Shown here: piece by piece, positions 8,730 through 17,665 of the stretch
Numbering within the stretch: the first letter of the stretch is position 1
How the letters are laid out: every line of letters starts with the position of its first letter
DNA from: Bradyrhizobium sp. Gha
GTDB taxonomy: Bacteria > Pseudomonadota > Alphaproteobacteria > Rhizobiales > Xanthobacteraceae
Reading direction: 5' to 3'
Assembly (NCBI RefSeq): GCF_900113735.1
Contig: NZ_FOQM01000029.1
Coordinates: 1-64,000 of the forward strand
DNA: 64,000 nt
Notes under the pieces: generated by a model
The model's input: the letters and a program-made list of their open reading frames with translations, nothing else
Database searches by the model: none
What the model was told of the DNA's origin: nothing
Position numbers and translations under genes: made by a program

Positions 8730-9893
8730 TCAGCGTTCTCGCTCTTGCAGTCTAATAGTTTCACCGCTCTGGCTTTGACGAGCTCCCTCCTTATCGTGTC
8801 CTGATTGTTCATGGCGATCGCGGACGGGCTCCCTGACTGTCGCCCGCGCAAACGAATGTCCGTTTTCCAGATGTTGGGCTACGCGCTCCTTGGCGAAGGC
8901 CATAATGCTCTGTCGAGCATTCTCATCGTTCGGCAGAGCGCGTTCGACAAGTTTGGTGATGACGACAAGCTGCGATTGGGCTGCGAGTAGGTCGGAATTA
9001 TATCGTTCGCCTGGTCGGTCTGCACGGCGTTCCTCCACCGTCACCTTCCACATGTTGCGCGACATTTGGCGTCGTTCAATGCCGGCGATTCCTGTGGCGG
9101 CCTCTATGGACTTGATCGCCCTGACGACGGGCTCGACGCCATCCCTTCGCAGAGAAATGCGGTCGCCAGGCCTGGCGCCACTGTCTGCGAGTTCCTTTTC
9201 AAGCCCGACGCCCCAGACCTGATGTCGCCGGCCATCATCCAGTTCGATGGTTACATAGGTTGACGGCTCGGCGTCGGGGCGGTTGCGATACGGGCCAAAA
9301 CCGACCTCCATCAGACGTCCGGAAACGCCCTTGTCGTAATCGAACCTGTCTGCCTGCGATGACCTGTTGGAGGCCGAGCGAGCCTCGATATCGTTGGTCC
9401 GGGCGTGGGCTCGATCCCATACGGCTCGTCGGTCAGCGAGCGCCTGCCGATCAAGCTCGTTTGGCCGATAGCCCTGCACCTCTATTCCGCGCGCGCCAGC
9501 CTCAAGCCACGCCTCGCGCCGGAACTCGGCTGAACCGCGGACGTGCAGTGCCTCCCACTGGCGATGCTGTGCCACGCTGACCATGTCCCGGATCACCTCG
9601 GCGGCAGCCATGCGGGTAACCAAGCGATCGTCAGTGGTCTTGAACGCAAGATACTCTTTTCGCTCATCGGCATAGAGTCGCGCTTCGCGGCTAGCTCCAT
9701 CCTTTTCGGATTGACTGGCCACCACGTAATATTTCCGACGAATCCGGTCCGGAAACGCGCTATCTGTTACCTCCGCGGATGAAGGCTTGTTGGGGCCTTC
9801 CCCCTTTTCTCGGGCGGAAGCGCGCCCGGCGCGACGTTGCCGCTCCAGGCTGAACTCCTCGCTCGCGTCATGCCTGGCGCTCATTCTCTTCAC
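8730..9893 (-). CDS. LPD7/KfrB-like domain protein of conjugation operon
   Basis: 387 residues, GTG start at 9893 overlapping the virD4 3' end. Residues about 50-150 carry the LPD7 pattern (RKYYVVASQSEKDGASREAR, then EYLAFKTTDDRLVTRMAAAE, then FRREAWLEAGARGIEVQGY). Residues about 195-265 have a KfrB-like beta domain (LMEVGFGPYRNRP, WGVGLEKEL, GDRISLRRDG). Such domains sit downstream of relaxase modules or as separate proteins next to virD4 in rhizobial conjugation operons. No HxH relaxase nickase motif is visible, so I do not call it the nickase itself. Charged, soluble, low-complexity C-terminus. Last gene of the operon. Confidence 0.7.
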   Translation of the reverse strand: MKRMSARHDASEEFSLERQRRAGRASAREKGEGPNKPSSAEVTDSAFPDRIRRKYYVVASQSEKDGASREARLYADERKEYLAFKTTDDRLVTRMAAAEVIRDMVSVAQHRQWEALHVRGSAEFRREAWLEAGARGIEVQGYRPNELDRQALADRRAVWDRAHARTNDIEARSASNRSSQADRFDYDKGVSGRLMEVGFGPYRNRPDAEPSTYVTIELDDGRRHQVWGVGLEKELADSGARPGDRISLRRDGVEPVVRAIKSIEAATGIAGIERRQMSRNMWKVTVEERRADRPGERYNSDLLAAQSQLVVITKLVERALPNDENARQSIMAFAKERVAQHLENGHSFARATVREPVRDRHEQSGHDKEGARQSQSGETIRLQERER

Positions 9894-11815
9894 CCTTCTG
9901 CCTGCGGCCGGTCCGCCGCGTCGGCGGAATGACCTGAGCGTCGATGTAGTTCATGACCCAGGCTTTCAGGTCGTCTTCGGAAAGCCCTTCGAGGTCGACA
10001 TCCACATCCCCGAAATCGAAACTCGCACCGGCAGGAATGGTGGAGGGATCCGCCACCTCCTCATCAGTCATGGGCCGCGCTCGGAATACCGCACGCAGCT
10101 CAGCGATCTCGGAGCGCAACTCCTTGATTTCGGCGTCGAGCAGTGCATTTGAACGCACGTTGGGCATCTTGGGGACAGGCGCCGGGAGCAATCGCTCCAG
10201 AAAAGATTTGTCCTCATAGTAGATGATCTTATCGGCGATGATTGGCGGAATGCCGGTGCCGAGAATGAAGGCCTTGGATTTCGGAAGAAGCTTGAGCTCT
10301 TGCGGCAGCATCAGGGCGCGACGATGCTCAGACACCGTCTCGCTGGTAGACCGCCTGGTAAGTCCTTTCGGTCCGCTGCGGCTCCGTGCAGTCACCGTAT
10401 CGTAGCCGATGCGCTCCGAGAGCTCATTCGCCACGTCCTGCTCCTTTGGGGCAAACACGACCTCAACGGCGTGGTTGGTCATGAAGTTGCGCGCTGCCTC
10501 GATCCCGTAGATGGCAGCGCAGCTGCGCCGGGCTCTGGATGACGGTGAGAAGGCGGATGCCGTAGCCAGCGACGAAGGCAACCGATTTTGCCAGCACATT
10601 CACATTGCCGAGCGCCGGAAACTCGTCCAGCAGCAGCAGTACCTTGCGATTGAGTTTGGGATTTTGTTCCGGCGGCTCCCTTGTGTTGAGATCGACCACC
10701 TGCTGAAAGAACAGGTTCAAGAGCGGAGCCATTCGGTCGAGATTATCAGGTGTCACGCCAAGGTAGATCGACATGGGCGTCTGTCTCAGCTGCCGCAGAT
10801 CGAAATCATTGGACGAGGTTGCGGCATCGATGCGGGGATTAAGCCAGAGACCAAGGCGGGCTGTCACGGTCTTGCGGACCGAGTTCAACGTATTCTCGGA
10901 CGCGGCGAGGAAATCGTTCAGCGCGGTGATGCAGTGTCGTGACAGGGGAGAAGGACCCGCCTTGCGGTCCGCGATGGTTTTGTCGAAGTGGGTCTTCAGA
11001 TCCTGGGTCGCCGACAGTTGGCGCAGGATTTCGCCGATCGTCAGAGGCAAGCCGGGCGTTTCCGCGACGTAGCCGCCGATTGCCACAAAGGATGAACGAG
11101 CCGCCTCGAACCAGAACGGATCGCCGCGGCTTTCGGCCGGAAACAGCATCACCGCAATGCGCTGCAGATCGTCGTAGAGATCGGCGGGATCGTTGCGCAC
11201 ATAGCCCAGCGGATTGTAGCGCGCCGTGCGGCCGCTCTCGTCCAGCGGGTCGAACAGATGGACCTCCTGCCCGTGTTCTGCGCGAAAACCGGCCGAGCGA
11301 TCCCAGTTCTCCTTCTTCACATCCAGTGCAACGACCGATCCTGGCCAATTGAGCAGGTTTGGAATGACATAGCCGACGCCCTTCCCGGCGCGGGTCGGGG
11401 CATAGAGGAGGACGTGTTCCGATCCGCCGAAGCAGAGCATTTTTCCATCTTTGCGGCCAAGCAGTAGACCGTCATTGGATCGAAGGCCCGCGGCCTTGAT
11501 CTCGCGCTCTGACGCGAAACGGGCTTTCCCGTGAAGGGGAAGCGGACGCTGCCGGAGAATGGCACCGAGCAGGCCAAAGACCACGACCAGACCAGCGAGG
11601 GTCGACAGCGTCAGCCAGCGGTCGAAGCGCGGGTCGGCGCCATAACGCGGCCAACCTGTGGCGATCTCCGACCAGTGAAAGCCGCCGTCGTGAAGCCTGA
11701 GCCCAAGCAGCAGAACATTCGAGGCGACGAGCAGGAAGACTGCACCGGCAAAGAGCACAAGCGCAGTGCCCCGGGCCGCCTTAACGGGCGTGGTCGCGCT
11801 TGCGAACGGGGTCAT
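9868..11815 (-). pseudogene. virD4: VirD4/TraG coupling protein, frameshifted
   Basis: Type IV coupling protein, the inner-membrane ATPase that feeds DNA to the secretion channel. Start ATG 11815 (MTPFASATTPVKAARGTAL) lies inside the virB11 3' end. Two N-terminal membrane helices are followed by Walker A in APTRAGKGVGYVIPNLLNWP and Walker B LLLLDEFPAL. At about 10526 the frame breaks: the first frame ends SPAQLRCHLRDRG..., while the natural continuation IYGIEAARNFMTNHAVEVVF runs in another frame to 9868. One extra base explains it. The C-terminal part (KEQDVANELSERIGYDTV) is well preserved, suggesting a recent mutation or a sequencing error. Confidence 0.85.
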
Positions 11816-12811
11816 AGTAGATTTCCGAAATGCGATAGCGGCCATTGCGCTTCTGCATCTGGACGACCACGTCGACGAGATGTAGCAAAAGCGAACGGAT
11901 ATCGTCGCGATGGAGGTCCGTCCCTCCGCACTCTCCTTGACCAGCAAGGTCATTTGCTCAAAGGCGAGGCGGGCGCTGTCGGCGTGAACCGTCGTGATTG
12001 ATCCCGGGTGCCCCGAATTCACATTCCGGAGATAAAAGAAGGCGGTGCCGTCGCGCAGTTCCTGCAGCAGGATGCGGTCAGGCCGCATGCGCAAGGACGA
12101 CTCGAGGAGTTCGCGGGGGCCGATCTTGGCCACACCTTGCCCATCCTTGGCATAGAGCAGCCGGACACAATTCTGATGCGGGATGACGAGCTCGGCCGTG
12201 TCTTCAATGGTGAGCAGCCGCTCTTGCGCCGGGATCGCCGCGATCAGCGCCTTGGACAGGGTCGTCTTGCCGGAACCTGTCGCCCCTGAGATCAGAATAT
12301 TGCGGCGGTTTCGCACTGCAAGCTCAAGAAATTCGCGCCATTGCCCCGTCTCTTTCAGCGCGAGCAATCGATGCTCGCCGGCGTCTAGCTCGTCGCTCGC
12401 GGAGCGGACCTCATCGAACAGCTTTACCTGATCAAGAGCGTCCAGGTTCATCGTCAGCGTCGAGGGCTTGCGGATTGTGAGGCTGATCGTCCCAGCAGGC
12501 ACGGCGGGCGGTACGACGATCTGACAGCGCTCCTCGCCGATCAGGCTGGTCGAGACCACCGGGTATTCCGGCCCGATGTCCTGACGGGTGTGACTGGCGG
12601 CCGCGGTCGCAAGGTGGGAGAGATAGGTGTGCGTGAGGGCTGCGACTTCATGACGGGTCCAACCGTTGGGCCCCTCCACGAAGATCTCGCCGGGGCGATT
12701 GACGACGATTTCAGTGAGCGTGTCGTCCGCCAGGTAGGATGCCAGCGGCTCGAGGTAGCGCGCGAGCACCAGCCGTCCGCCATCCCGTTCGATTGACGCG
12801 GCTGCAGTCAT
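11781..12811 (-). pseudogene. virB11: VirB11 secretion ATPase, frameshifted at C-terminus
   Basis: Hexameric cytoplasmic ATPase that powers pilus assembly and substrate transfer. Start ATG 12811 overlaps the virB10 stop as ATGA. Walker A GATGSGKT is at residues 176-183; the Asp box (LLTIEDTAEL), a Walker B-like RPDRILLQELR and the His box (GHPGSITTVHA) are present. Near 11918 one base is missing, so the frame leaves the family sequence after LVKESAEGR and runs on in phase with virD4, giving an artificial fused frame of 782 codons. In the correct frame the protein ends NGRYRISEIYYDPVRKRD at 11781. The last 45 or so residues are lost as written. Confidence 0.88.
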
Positions 12812-13953
12812 TTCGTCACCATTGCCGGCCCGACGAGGCCTCCGGGAAGGGTGCGGTCAAGGATCTGCGTGCGGCTTTCGATCCGTTTGAGTTGGTAGAC
12901 CGACGAAAAATCGAGGTCGCGCGCGACGAAGATATTGACGAGCTCGCCCTGGTTCTTGCTCAGCGTCGGCGGGATGTTGATGGATTGCTCGACGGCAATG
13001 CCGGCGGCGGTGTTGGTCGCACCAGCCGTGTTGTTGATCTGGATCGAGCCATCTTGCAGTTGCTGGCGCCCGATCGAAGAGGCATCGCCGACGATTGACA
13101 ACAATAGCGCCGAGCCGAAGCGCTCCCAGAAGTGCGTGTCGATGTCGCCGTCGAACCCTGCGCGACCGAGCGCATCCGTCGCAGGCGAGGCCAGCGCCAC
13201 GATGACACCTGTCGGTGTCTTGGCGCGGGCCCATAGCACAAACATCCGTTTGGAGCCGCGCCGGACGTTGCCGCGGTATTCGCCAACGACTTGCGTGCCC
13301 TTTTCCATGAGCACGACATTGCCGGAATCCGACATCACGTCGCGCAGCACGACGCAGGAGACGAAGCCGGACACATCCGACGACATTGCGGTCTCGAGCA
13401 CGCAAGGGATTGAAGTGCCCTGGGTCACCAGAAGATTGCGATTGGGCAGCCGCGCCGCCCGCACGCCCTCGATCGGCGTGGGTTTGAGCTTGTCGGCGAG
13501 CTCATTGCGTGGCTCGGCCCGCCCGAAATCATAGGGATCAACGGGGACGCCTGCGGTCGGGACGTTGCGGGCCGGACGTCCCGACGCGACCGGCCGATTA
13601 TAGGCCAGCACCGGTGCGCGCCGCGCGCTTTCGAGCATCTGGTCGGGAGCCGGCGCGGGGGCCGCTGGCGGGGCTGAGATGGGTGCAGCCGGAATGGATG
13701 CCGTGGTGACCGGTACGGCGGGTGTTTCCGCGACGGGCTCGAAGGCCGCCGCTTGGCGGATTGTGAGCTTTCGGGCCGAATCCGTGACCGGCTTATCGCT
13801 TTTCCAGGTTCCCCAGATGATCAGGAAGGCGAAGGCGGTGAGCGCGAGCGCGCCGAAGCCGCGTTTGAGCATCGCCGTTCGACCGCTGTCCCCTCCTCCC
13901 ACCGGGGTAATTCCGCGCTCGCCGGCAAGCCTCTCATGTTCAAGCTCGGTCAT
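12808..13953 (-). CDS. virB10: VirB10 (TrbI-like) scaffold protein of type IV secretion system
   Basis: 381 residues. Short cytoplasmic N-terminus, one inner-membrane helix (about 31-48, GFGALALTAFAFLIIWGTW), a Pro/Ala-rich periplasmic linker (about 70-110), then the TrbI beta-barrel domain (about 170-370) with LLVTQGTSIPCVLETAMSSD, the outer-membrane antenna region and the end GGLVGPAMVTK. VirB10 spans both membranes, forms the core complex with VirB7 and VirB9 and gates the channel. Its stop overlaps the virB11 start (ATGA); 12 bases separate it from virB9. Intact. Confidence 0.92.
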   Translation of the reverse strand: MTELEHERLAGERGITPVGGGDSGRTAMLKRGFGALALTAFAFLIIWGTWKSDKPVTDSARKLTIRQAAAFEPVAETPAVPVTTASIPAAPISAPPAAPAPAPDQMLESARRAPVLAYNRPVASGRPARNVPTAGVPVDPYDFGRAEPRNELADKLKPTPIEGVRAARLPNRNLLVTQGTSIPCVLETAMSSDVSGFVSCVVLRDVMSDSGNVVLMEKGTQVVGEYRGNVRRGSKRMFVLWARAKTPTGVIVALASPATDALGRAGFDGDIDTHFWERFGSALLLSIVGDASSIGRQQLQDGSIQINNTAGATNTAAGIAVEQSINIPPTLSKNQGELVNIFVARDLDFSSVYQLKRIESRTQILDRTLPGGLVGPAMVTK

Positions 13954-13965
13954 GTTGCACCCGCC

Positions 13966-14817
13966 TCATCGTGCCTCAAAGGTTGGAGATGACCTCTTCG
14001 CCCGCCGCTCGACCGAGGGGCTCGTGGTGTTGGTGCCGGGATTGACGCCGACAGCATCGAACGCTTCGTTGAAAATGCAGAGCACGATGTCGCCCTTGCG
14101 CAGTCGAAACTCGCGGGCCGTGGCATGGACCACTACGAGCTCGCCACGGACATCCTTGGAAACCAGACTTTCAGAGCCATCCGAGTTGATCAGGTAGATC
14201 GCCGGGATCTCGCGATTGCCAGCGAAGCGAAAGGTCGTTTCCTTGCCGTCATCGAAAACGGCTTCAGGTTCGAGGTCGATCGAGCCTTGGGCGGAAAAGC
14301 GCCAGTTGCGGGCGCCATAGGCATGGTGCAGGTCAAAGGTCTGATCAATCATCGCGCCTTCCCGTTCCGCGCCTCGGGCGGCCGCCTCGATGCGCCGACG
14401 CTCGATCTCGTCGCCGGGATAAGCAAAGCGGACGACGAAGTAGCTGTCGGCGAGCGTTGTCTCGGCGATCGACAATTCGAATTGATAGGAGCGCTTGCGC
14501 CCGTCGGGTCGGGTCGTGACGACCTGCAGATTGGTCGGCGGATGTTTTTCGCGCGGCTTGAGGAACAGGATCGAACTTGCGGGTGCCACCTCCCATGCGA
14601 TCGCGTCGCCGATGGCGACATGCGCGATCTCCTCGTCATCGGCAAACACGACCTGGGTCGAGGCGCGAATGACGCCATTGAGGCGGACCACATTGGCTGG
14701 GTCGTAGGTCACAGTGCGTACGCGTGCATCGCGTTGCCCGGGCGCTGGCTGCTGCAGCGCCAGCGCGGGCCCGGCAAATCCGAGAGTTAGAGAGATCAGA
14801 AGCGCAAAACGTTTCAT
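13966..14817 (-). CDS. virB9: VirB9 outer-membrane core protein
   Basis: 283 residues with a Sec signal peptide (MKRFALLISLTLGFAGPALA). The N-terminal part (DARVRTVTYDPANVVRL) and the C-terminal domain (YGARNWRFSAQGSIDLEP, FRFAGNREIPAIYLINSDGSE, VHATAREFRLRKGDIVLCIF) match the VirB9/CagX family that forms the outer ring with VirB7. Overlaps the corrected end of virB8 by ATGA. Intact. Confidence 0.92.
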   Translation of the reverse strand: MKRFALLISLTLGFAGPALALQQPAPGQRDARVRTVTYDPANVVRLNGVIRASTQVVFADDEEIAHVAIGDAIAWEVAPASSILFLKPREKHPPTNLQVVTTRPDGRKRSYQFELSIAETTLADSYFVVRFAYPGDEIERRRIEAAARGAEREGAMIDQTFDLHHAYGARNWRFSAQGSIDLEPEAVFDDGKETTFRFAGNREIPAIYLINSDGSESLVSKDVRGELVVVHATAREFRLRKGDIVLCIFNEAFDAVGVNPGTNTTSPSVERRAKRSSPTFEAR

Positions 14818-15484
14818 GGCACGACCTCCGGATCGGCGCGATACTCCGAAACCAGAAAGCCCAGCGGATTGATCAGACGGTCGGCGGACGACATCGGTGC
14901 GTTGGCGTAAGTGAACGTCAGGGTCGGACCCACTGAGTGATGTGGGTTTCCTCGCCCTTGCGGCTCTCTTTCATGAACCGCACAGACGCGACATTCTCGG
15001 CCAGGAGCGAGATCGCTTTGATCCGAACCGTGGCCACGCCAAAGCGTCCCTGAACGACTTGCGGGCTTTCTGGATTCGAACCGCGGTACCAGGCTGCGAA
15101 GCGGGCCTGCTCGCCCTGCCCCGAAAGCAGCGAAATCGTCCGAAAATTGGTTTCGGCTTCCGGATAGCTGTAACCTTCGCGCGCGCGAACGTAGCGTCCA
15201 AGGAAATATTTGGTGACGGCCTCGTCGTAGCGTGCCGGCGTCGAGTTAAGAGCAGAGACGGTGTCGACAATGCCGGTGGCATTGTCGACCCGGATGACGA
15301 ACGGCTCGACCGTCTTCAGCGGTGCAAGTGCTGCGACCGCGCCGACCGAGGCCACCGCCAAGGCGCAGGCGACCGCGGCAACCACCCACGCTGTTCGCCG
15401 CGAGCGATGGGCCGACAGAAGCAGGTCCTGTTCCCATCGCCGCGCGTTCTCGAAATAGCGTTTCAGGTCATCGTTCCCGACCAT
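14814..15484 (-). pseudogene. virB8: VirB8 inner-membrane assembly protein, frameshifted near C-terminus
   Basis: Starts at ATG 15484 (MVGNDDLKRYFENARRWEQD) one base after the virB7 stop; the GGAGGCG ribosome site lies inside the virB7 end. A single membrane helix (about 30-52) and the periplasmic NTF2-like domain follow (KTVEPFVIRVDNATGIVDTV, YSYPEAETNFRTISLLSG). As read, the frame stops early after THITQWVRP at 14918. One base further the frame continues LTFTYANAPMSSADRLINPL and FLVSEYRADPEVVP to 14814, overlapping virB9 by ATGA. So a single missing base near 14925 removes the last 35 or so residues. Confidence 0.88.
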
Positions 15485-15485
15485 C

Positions 15486-15779
15486 TCACGCCTCCTTGCC
15501 ACAGGCGCGATACGACGCTGCAATATCGGCTGAGTGGCTGGACGCGGCGAGATGGGTCGAAGGCGCTGACGGACTGCCTTCGCCCTTCCGGATGGTCGGT
15601 GTGGGCGGCGAAGCTGACGGTTCAGGTGTCGCGGATGGCGCGCCGGACTCCCAATCCCAGAGCGAGCGGTTCAGCGGCCGCCGAGCCAGGCCATCACAGG
15701 ATGGCGGCCCCTTTGTCCAGTTAGCGCAGCCGCCAAGCTGCCATGAGATGACGCAAATGACGAATAGTCGACGCCACAT
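15486..15779 (-). CDS. virB7: VirB7-like outer-membrane lipoprotein
   Basis: 97 residues from ATG 15779. Lipoprotein signal MWRRLFVICVISWQLGGC with the lipobox LGGC (Cys 18), then a Pro/Ser-rich tail. Its place directly before virB8 and its lipobox identify it as the VirB7 subunit that stabilises VirB9. It is longer than the classical 45-55 residue VirB7. The ribosome site of virB8 is embedded at its end, implying coupled translation. It is now the first gene of the left half of the split operon, so its expression depends on read-through or on a promoter in the inserted block. Confidence 0.8.
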   Translation of the reverse strand: MWRRLFVICVISWQLGGCANWTKGPPSCDGLARRPLNRSLWDWESGAPSATPEPSASPPTPTIRKGEGSPSAPSTHLAASSHSADIAASYRACGKEA

Positions 15780-16429
15780 CGTTCTGATGCCCTGCTCTGC
15801 CTTAGTCGCCTGATTCTGGCGATCTCTTACGCGCTCAACCACGCGAGTCGTTTTGCCGGTTATGTCTGCTCAACAAGCGTGGTCTGAATCAAAAGGTCAG
15901 AGTCGGCTGTACTGATGACCTGTCTGTTTTGGCAGGGCTCAAGACGTCTCGAACTCAGCAGGTCGAGGTGAAATCGCCCAAGTGGGGCCTGAGGCAAGCG
16001 ATCGGTGCCAGGAAGCACGCCAAGACGTCGAATCGGCCGTAGATGATTCTGATCCTCGGACCAGCGATGCCGGCCGTGCCGCCTTCCACAAGTCAAGCCT
16101 TCGACTTGCTCATGCACACCGTCCATAAGGACGGCTCCCCAAACACGCCTCATTCCGCAAGGCGGCCATCACCGGATGACTTGAAATCCTCCTCCCACAC
16201 TCCCGGCCGGTCCAGCGCCAGAACCGACTGTGGACGGTGAACCAAGCCGAATGCGTCCGGCAGATCGCGCCATCGCGAGCCTGTGCGCGCAATTCAAGCT
16301 GCGCATAACCATTGACGCAACGAATCGGCCGTGATTCGATCCGCGGCACTGGCCGCTTCAGGCCAGGCAAGCGGCCCGCACAGATGCTGGAACACCTGCG
16401 CGAGCCTAACCCTCAACATGGAGGATGCC
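15780..16429. other. Left junction of the block inserted in the virB operon
   Basis: 650 bases without a supported gene. Sequence upstream of virB7 no longer joins virB6, which lies at 22308. No clear inverted repeats or target-site duplication could be matched to the right junction by eye. Confidence 0.4.
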
Positions 16430-16975
16430 ATGTCTCAGGCTGATTTTGCCTATACCACGAGTCGTTTACTCTTTCCTGCCGGACCGGCCGTTCGGCGTCG
16501 GCAGTTCGTCACCGGCGGCGCCGCCATCCTGGCCGGGGTCATCACTCCCTCATGGGCTGAGAGCGTCGGTGTTTCGACCGCACCCGACCCAATCCTCGAT
16601 GCCATCGAAAGCCACCGCCGAGTCTTTGAGGAGCTGGGGCGCCTGCTCGCCGAGCAAGATGCTGCCGAGCGCGAGCTGCGCCGTGCGCCCTACGGCAGGC
16701 GGGCCGAGCTGGAGGCTAAGTTAAATGGCCTCTGCGAGGCTGAAGGCGCACTCGGTCGGGCTGAGATGAAGGCCTCGCGTCAGCTCGCCGGCACCGTGCC
16801 AGGAAGCCTCAAAGGAGCGGCCGCGGCGTTAAAGTACGTGCGTGAGTGTTACGAGATTGGCCAGTCGCCCCTTTACGAGGACGATGGCTACCGGCTGCTG
16901 CTGCTCTCGACTGAACGCGCGATTTGTGCGGCCATTGATCCCGCTATTCCGCACGGTGGTGTTGATACTCGATAG
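16430..16975 (+). CDS. Tat-signal hypothetical protein
   Basis: 181 residues from ATG 16430, preceded by GGAGG at optimal distance. Residues 25-50 form a twin-arginine signal: VRRRQFVTGGAAILAGVI followed by TPSWAES. The mature part is helical and charged, with a coiled-coil-like stretch (ESHRRVFEELGRLLAEQDAA) resembling small Tat-exported proteins common in Bradyrhizobium. Function unknown. It is on the opposite strand to the virB genes around it, so it belongs to the inserted block. Confidence 0.7.
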   Translation: MSQADFAYTTSRLLFPAGPAVRRRQFVTGGAAILAGVITPSWAESVGVSTAPDPILDAIESHRRVFEELGRLLAEQDAAERELRRAPYGRRAELEAKLNGLCEAEGALGRAEMKASRQLAGTVPGSLKGAAAALKYVRECYEIGQSPLYEDDGYRLLLLSTERAICAAIDPAIPHGGVDTR

Positions 16976-17220
16976 CGATTGCGCACGCTCCTACGAGCGG
17001 GATGTGAAACGAGGTCCTGGCGGAACCACCCAGGCACCGCCAGGCCAAAGCGGTGGAAACGGATCTCCGACCTACGACCACCGGGCCACATCTCGGCTCC
17101 ACAAGAGGGAGAAGAAATCTCGATGAACATACCAGCGGTCAAAACCTGACGCCTGGTACCCGACCGCAAGTCATCTGGCGATGGCCCTGAGACCGAGATC
17201 GAGGCGGCCCACAAGCTTCA

Positions 17221-17479
17221 TCAGGAGGCCTTCATTGCCTGATGTGCGACGAAGACTATGAGATCAGACGCCAAGATTGTCGCATCGATGATTGCAAGGG
17301 CAAACGCGTTTCCTTTTGCATTGAACGCCCGAGTCGGCGCCAGTATGTCGACACCTTTTTGCCGCTGGCCGTTTCGCCCGCAACGGACGAGTTCTGGGTC
17401 ATTCCAAAGGCGCGAAAAGGGATCGGCGCAGATCTCCTCGAATTTGTCCCAGCTTACCGGCAAGTTGTTCGTCAGACAT
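17221..17479 (-). pseudogene. N-terminal relic of a Mrr-like/defence nuclease
   Basis: An ATG at 17479 (MSDEQLAGK) followed by a frame change gives SWDKFEEICADPFSRLWNDP and GRNGQRQKGVDILAP. The pattern WxxFExxCxDLFxxxWNDPxxxxxGRxGQxQxGVDI opens several PD-(D/E)XK restriction-like proteins that I associate with large NTPase defence genes. After GVDI the nuclease pattern (QCK) is lost and the frame ends. The relic lies antisense between the Tat protein and the Fic gene. Family assignment is from memory and tentative. Confidence 0.4.
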
Positions 17480-17589
17480 GGTCCGATTGTTTCGACTCAC
17501 TATCTGGGGTGTAGGGTAAAGCTAAAGAACATTTTGGGAACAATTTCAATGTATTGGCGAAGACTGGAGCTCTTCAACCTGTTGCAAAG

Positions 17590-17642
17590 GTGGACATTTA
17601 TGAGGACTTTTATCAGCTAAATTTCGTAAGTGAAATGTCCAC
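17590..17642. promoter_or_regulatory. Inverted repeat upstream of fic
   Basis: GTGGACATTT at 17590-17599 is repeated inverted as AAATGTCCAC at 17633-17642, 33 bases apart, in an AT-rich stretch just before the fic start. A further direct GGACATTT occurs around 17694-17701 inside the gene. Such spaced half-sites look like an operator for a dimeric regulator. Exact 10-base match is seen directly; the role is inferred. Confidence 0.5.
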
Positions 17643-17665
17643 ATCTATTTGATATATTTATTGTT

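Noticed and set aside
14125..14790. 221-codon plus-strand frame across virB9
   Set aside because: Antisense to a complete virB9 with signal peptide.
14942..15724. 260-codon plus-strand frame across virB7-virB8
   Set aside because: Antisense shadow of the conjugation operon.
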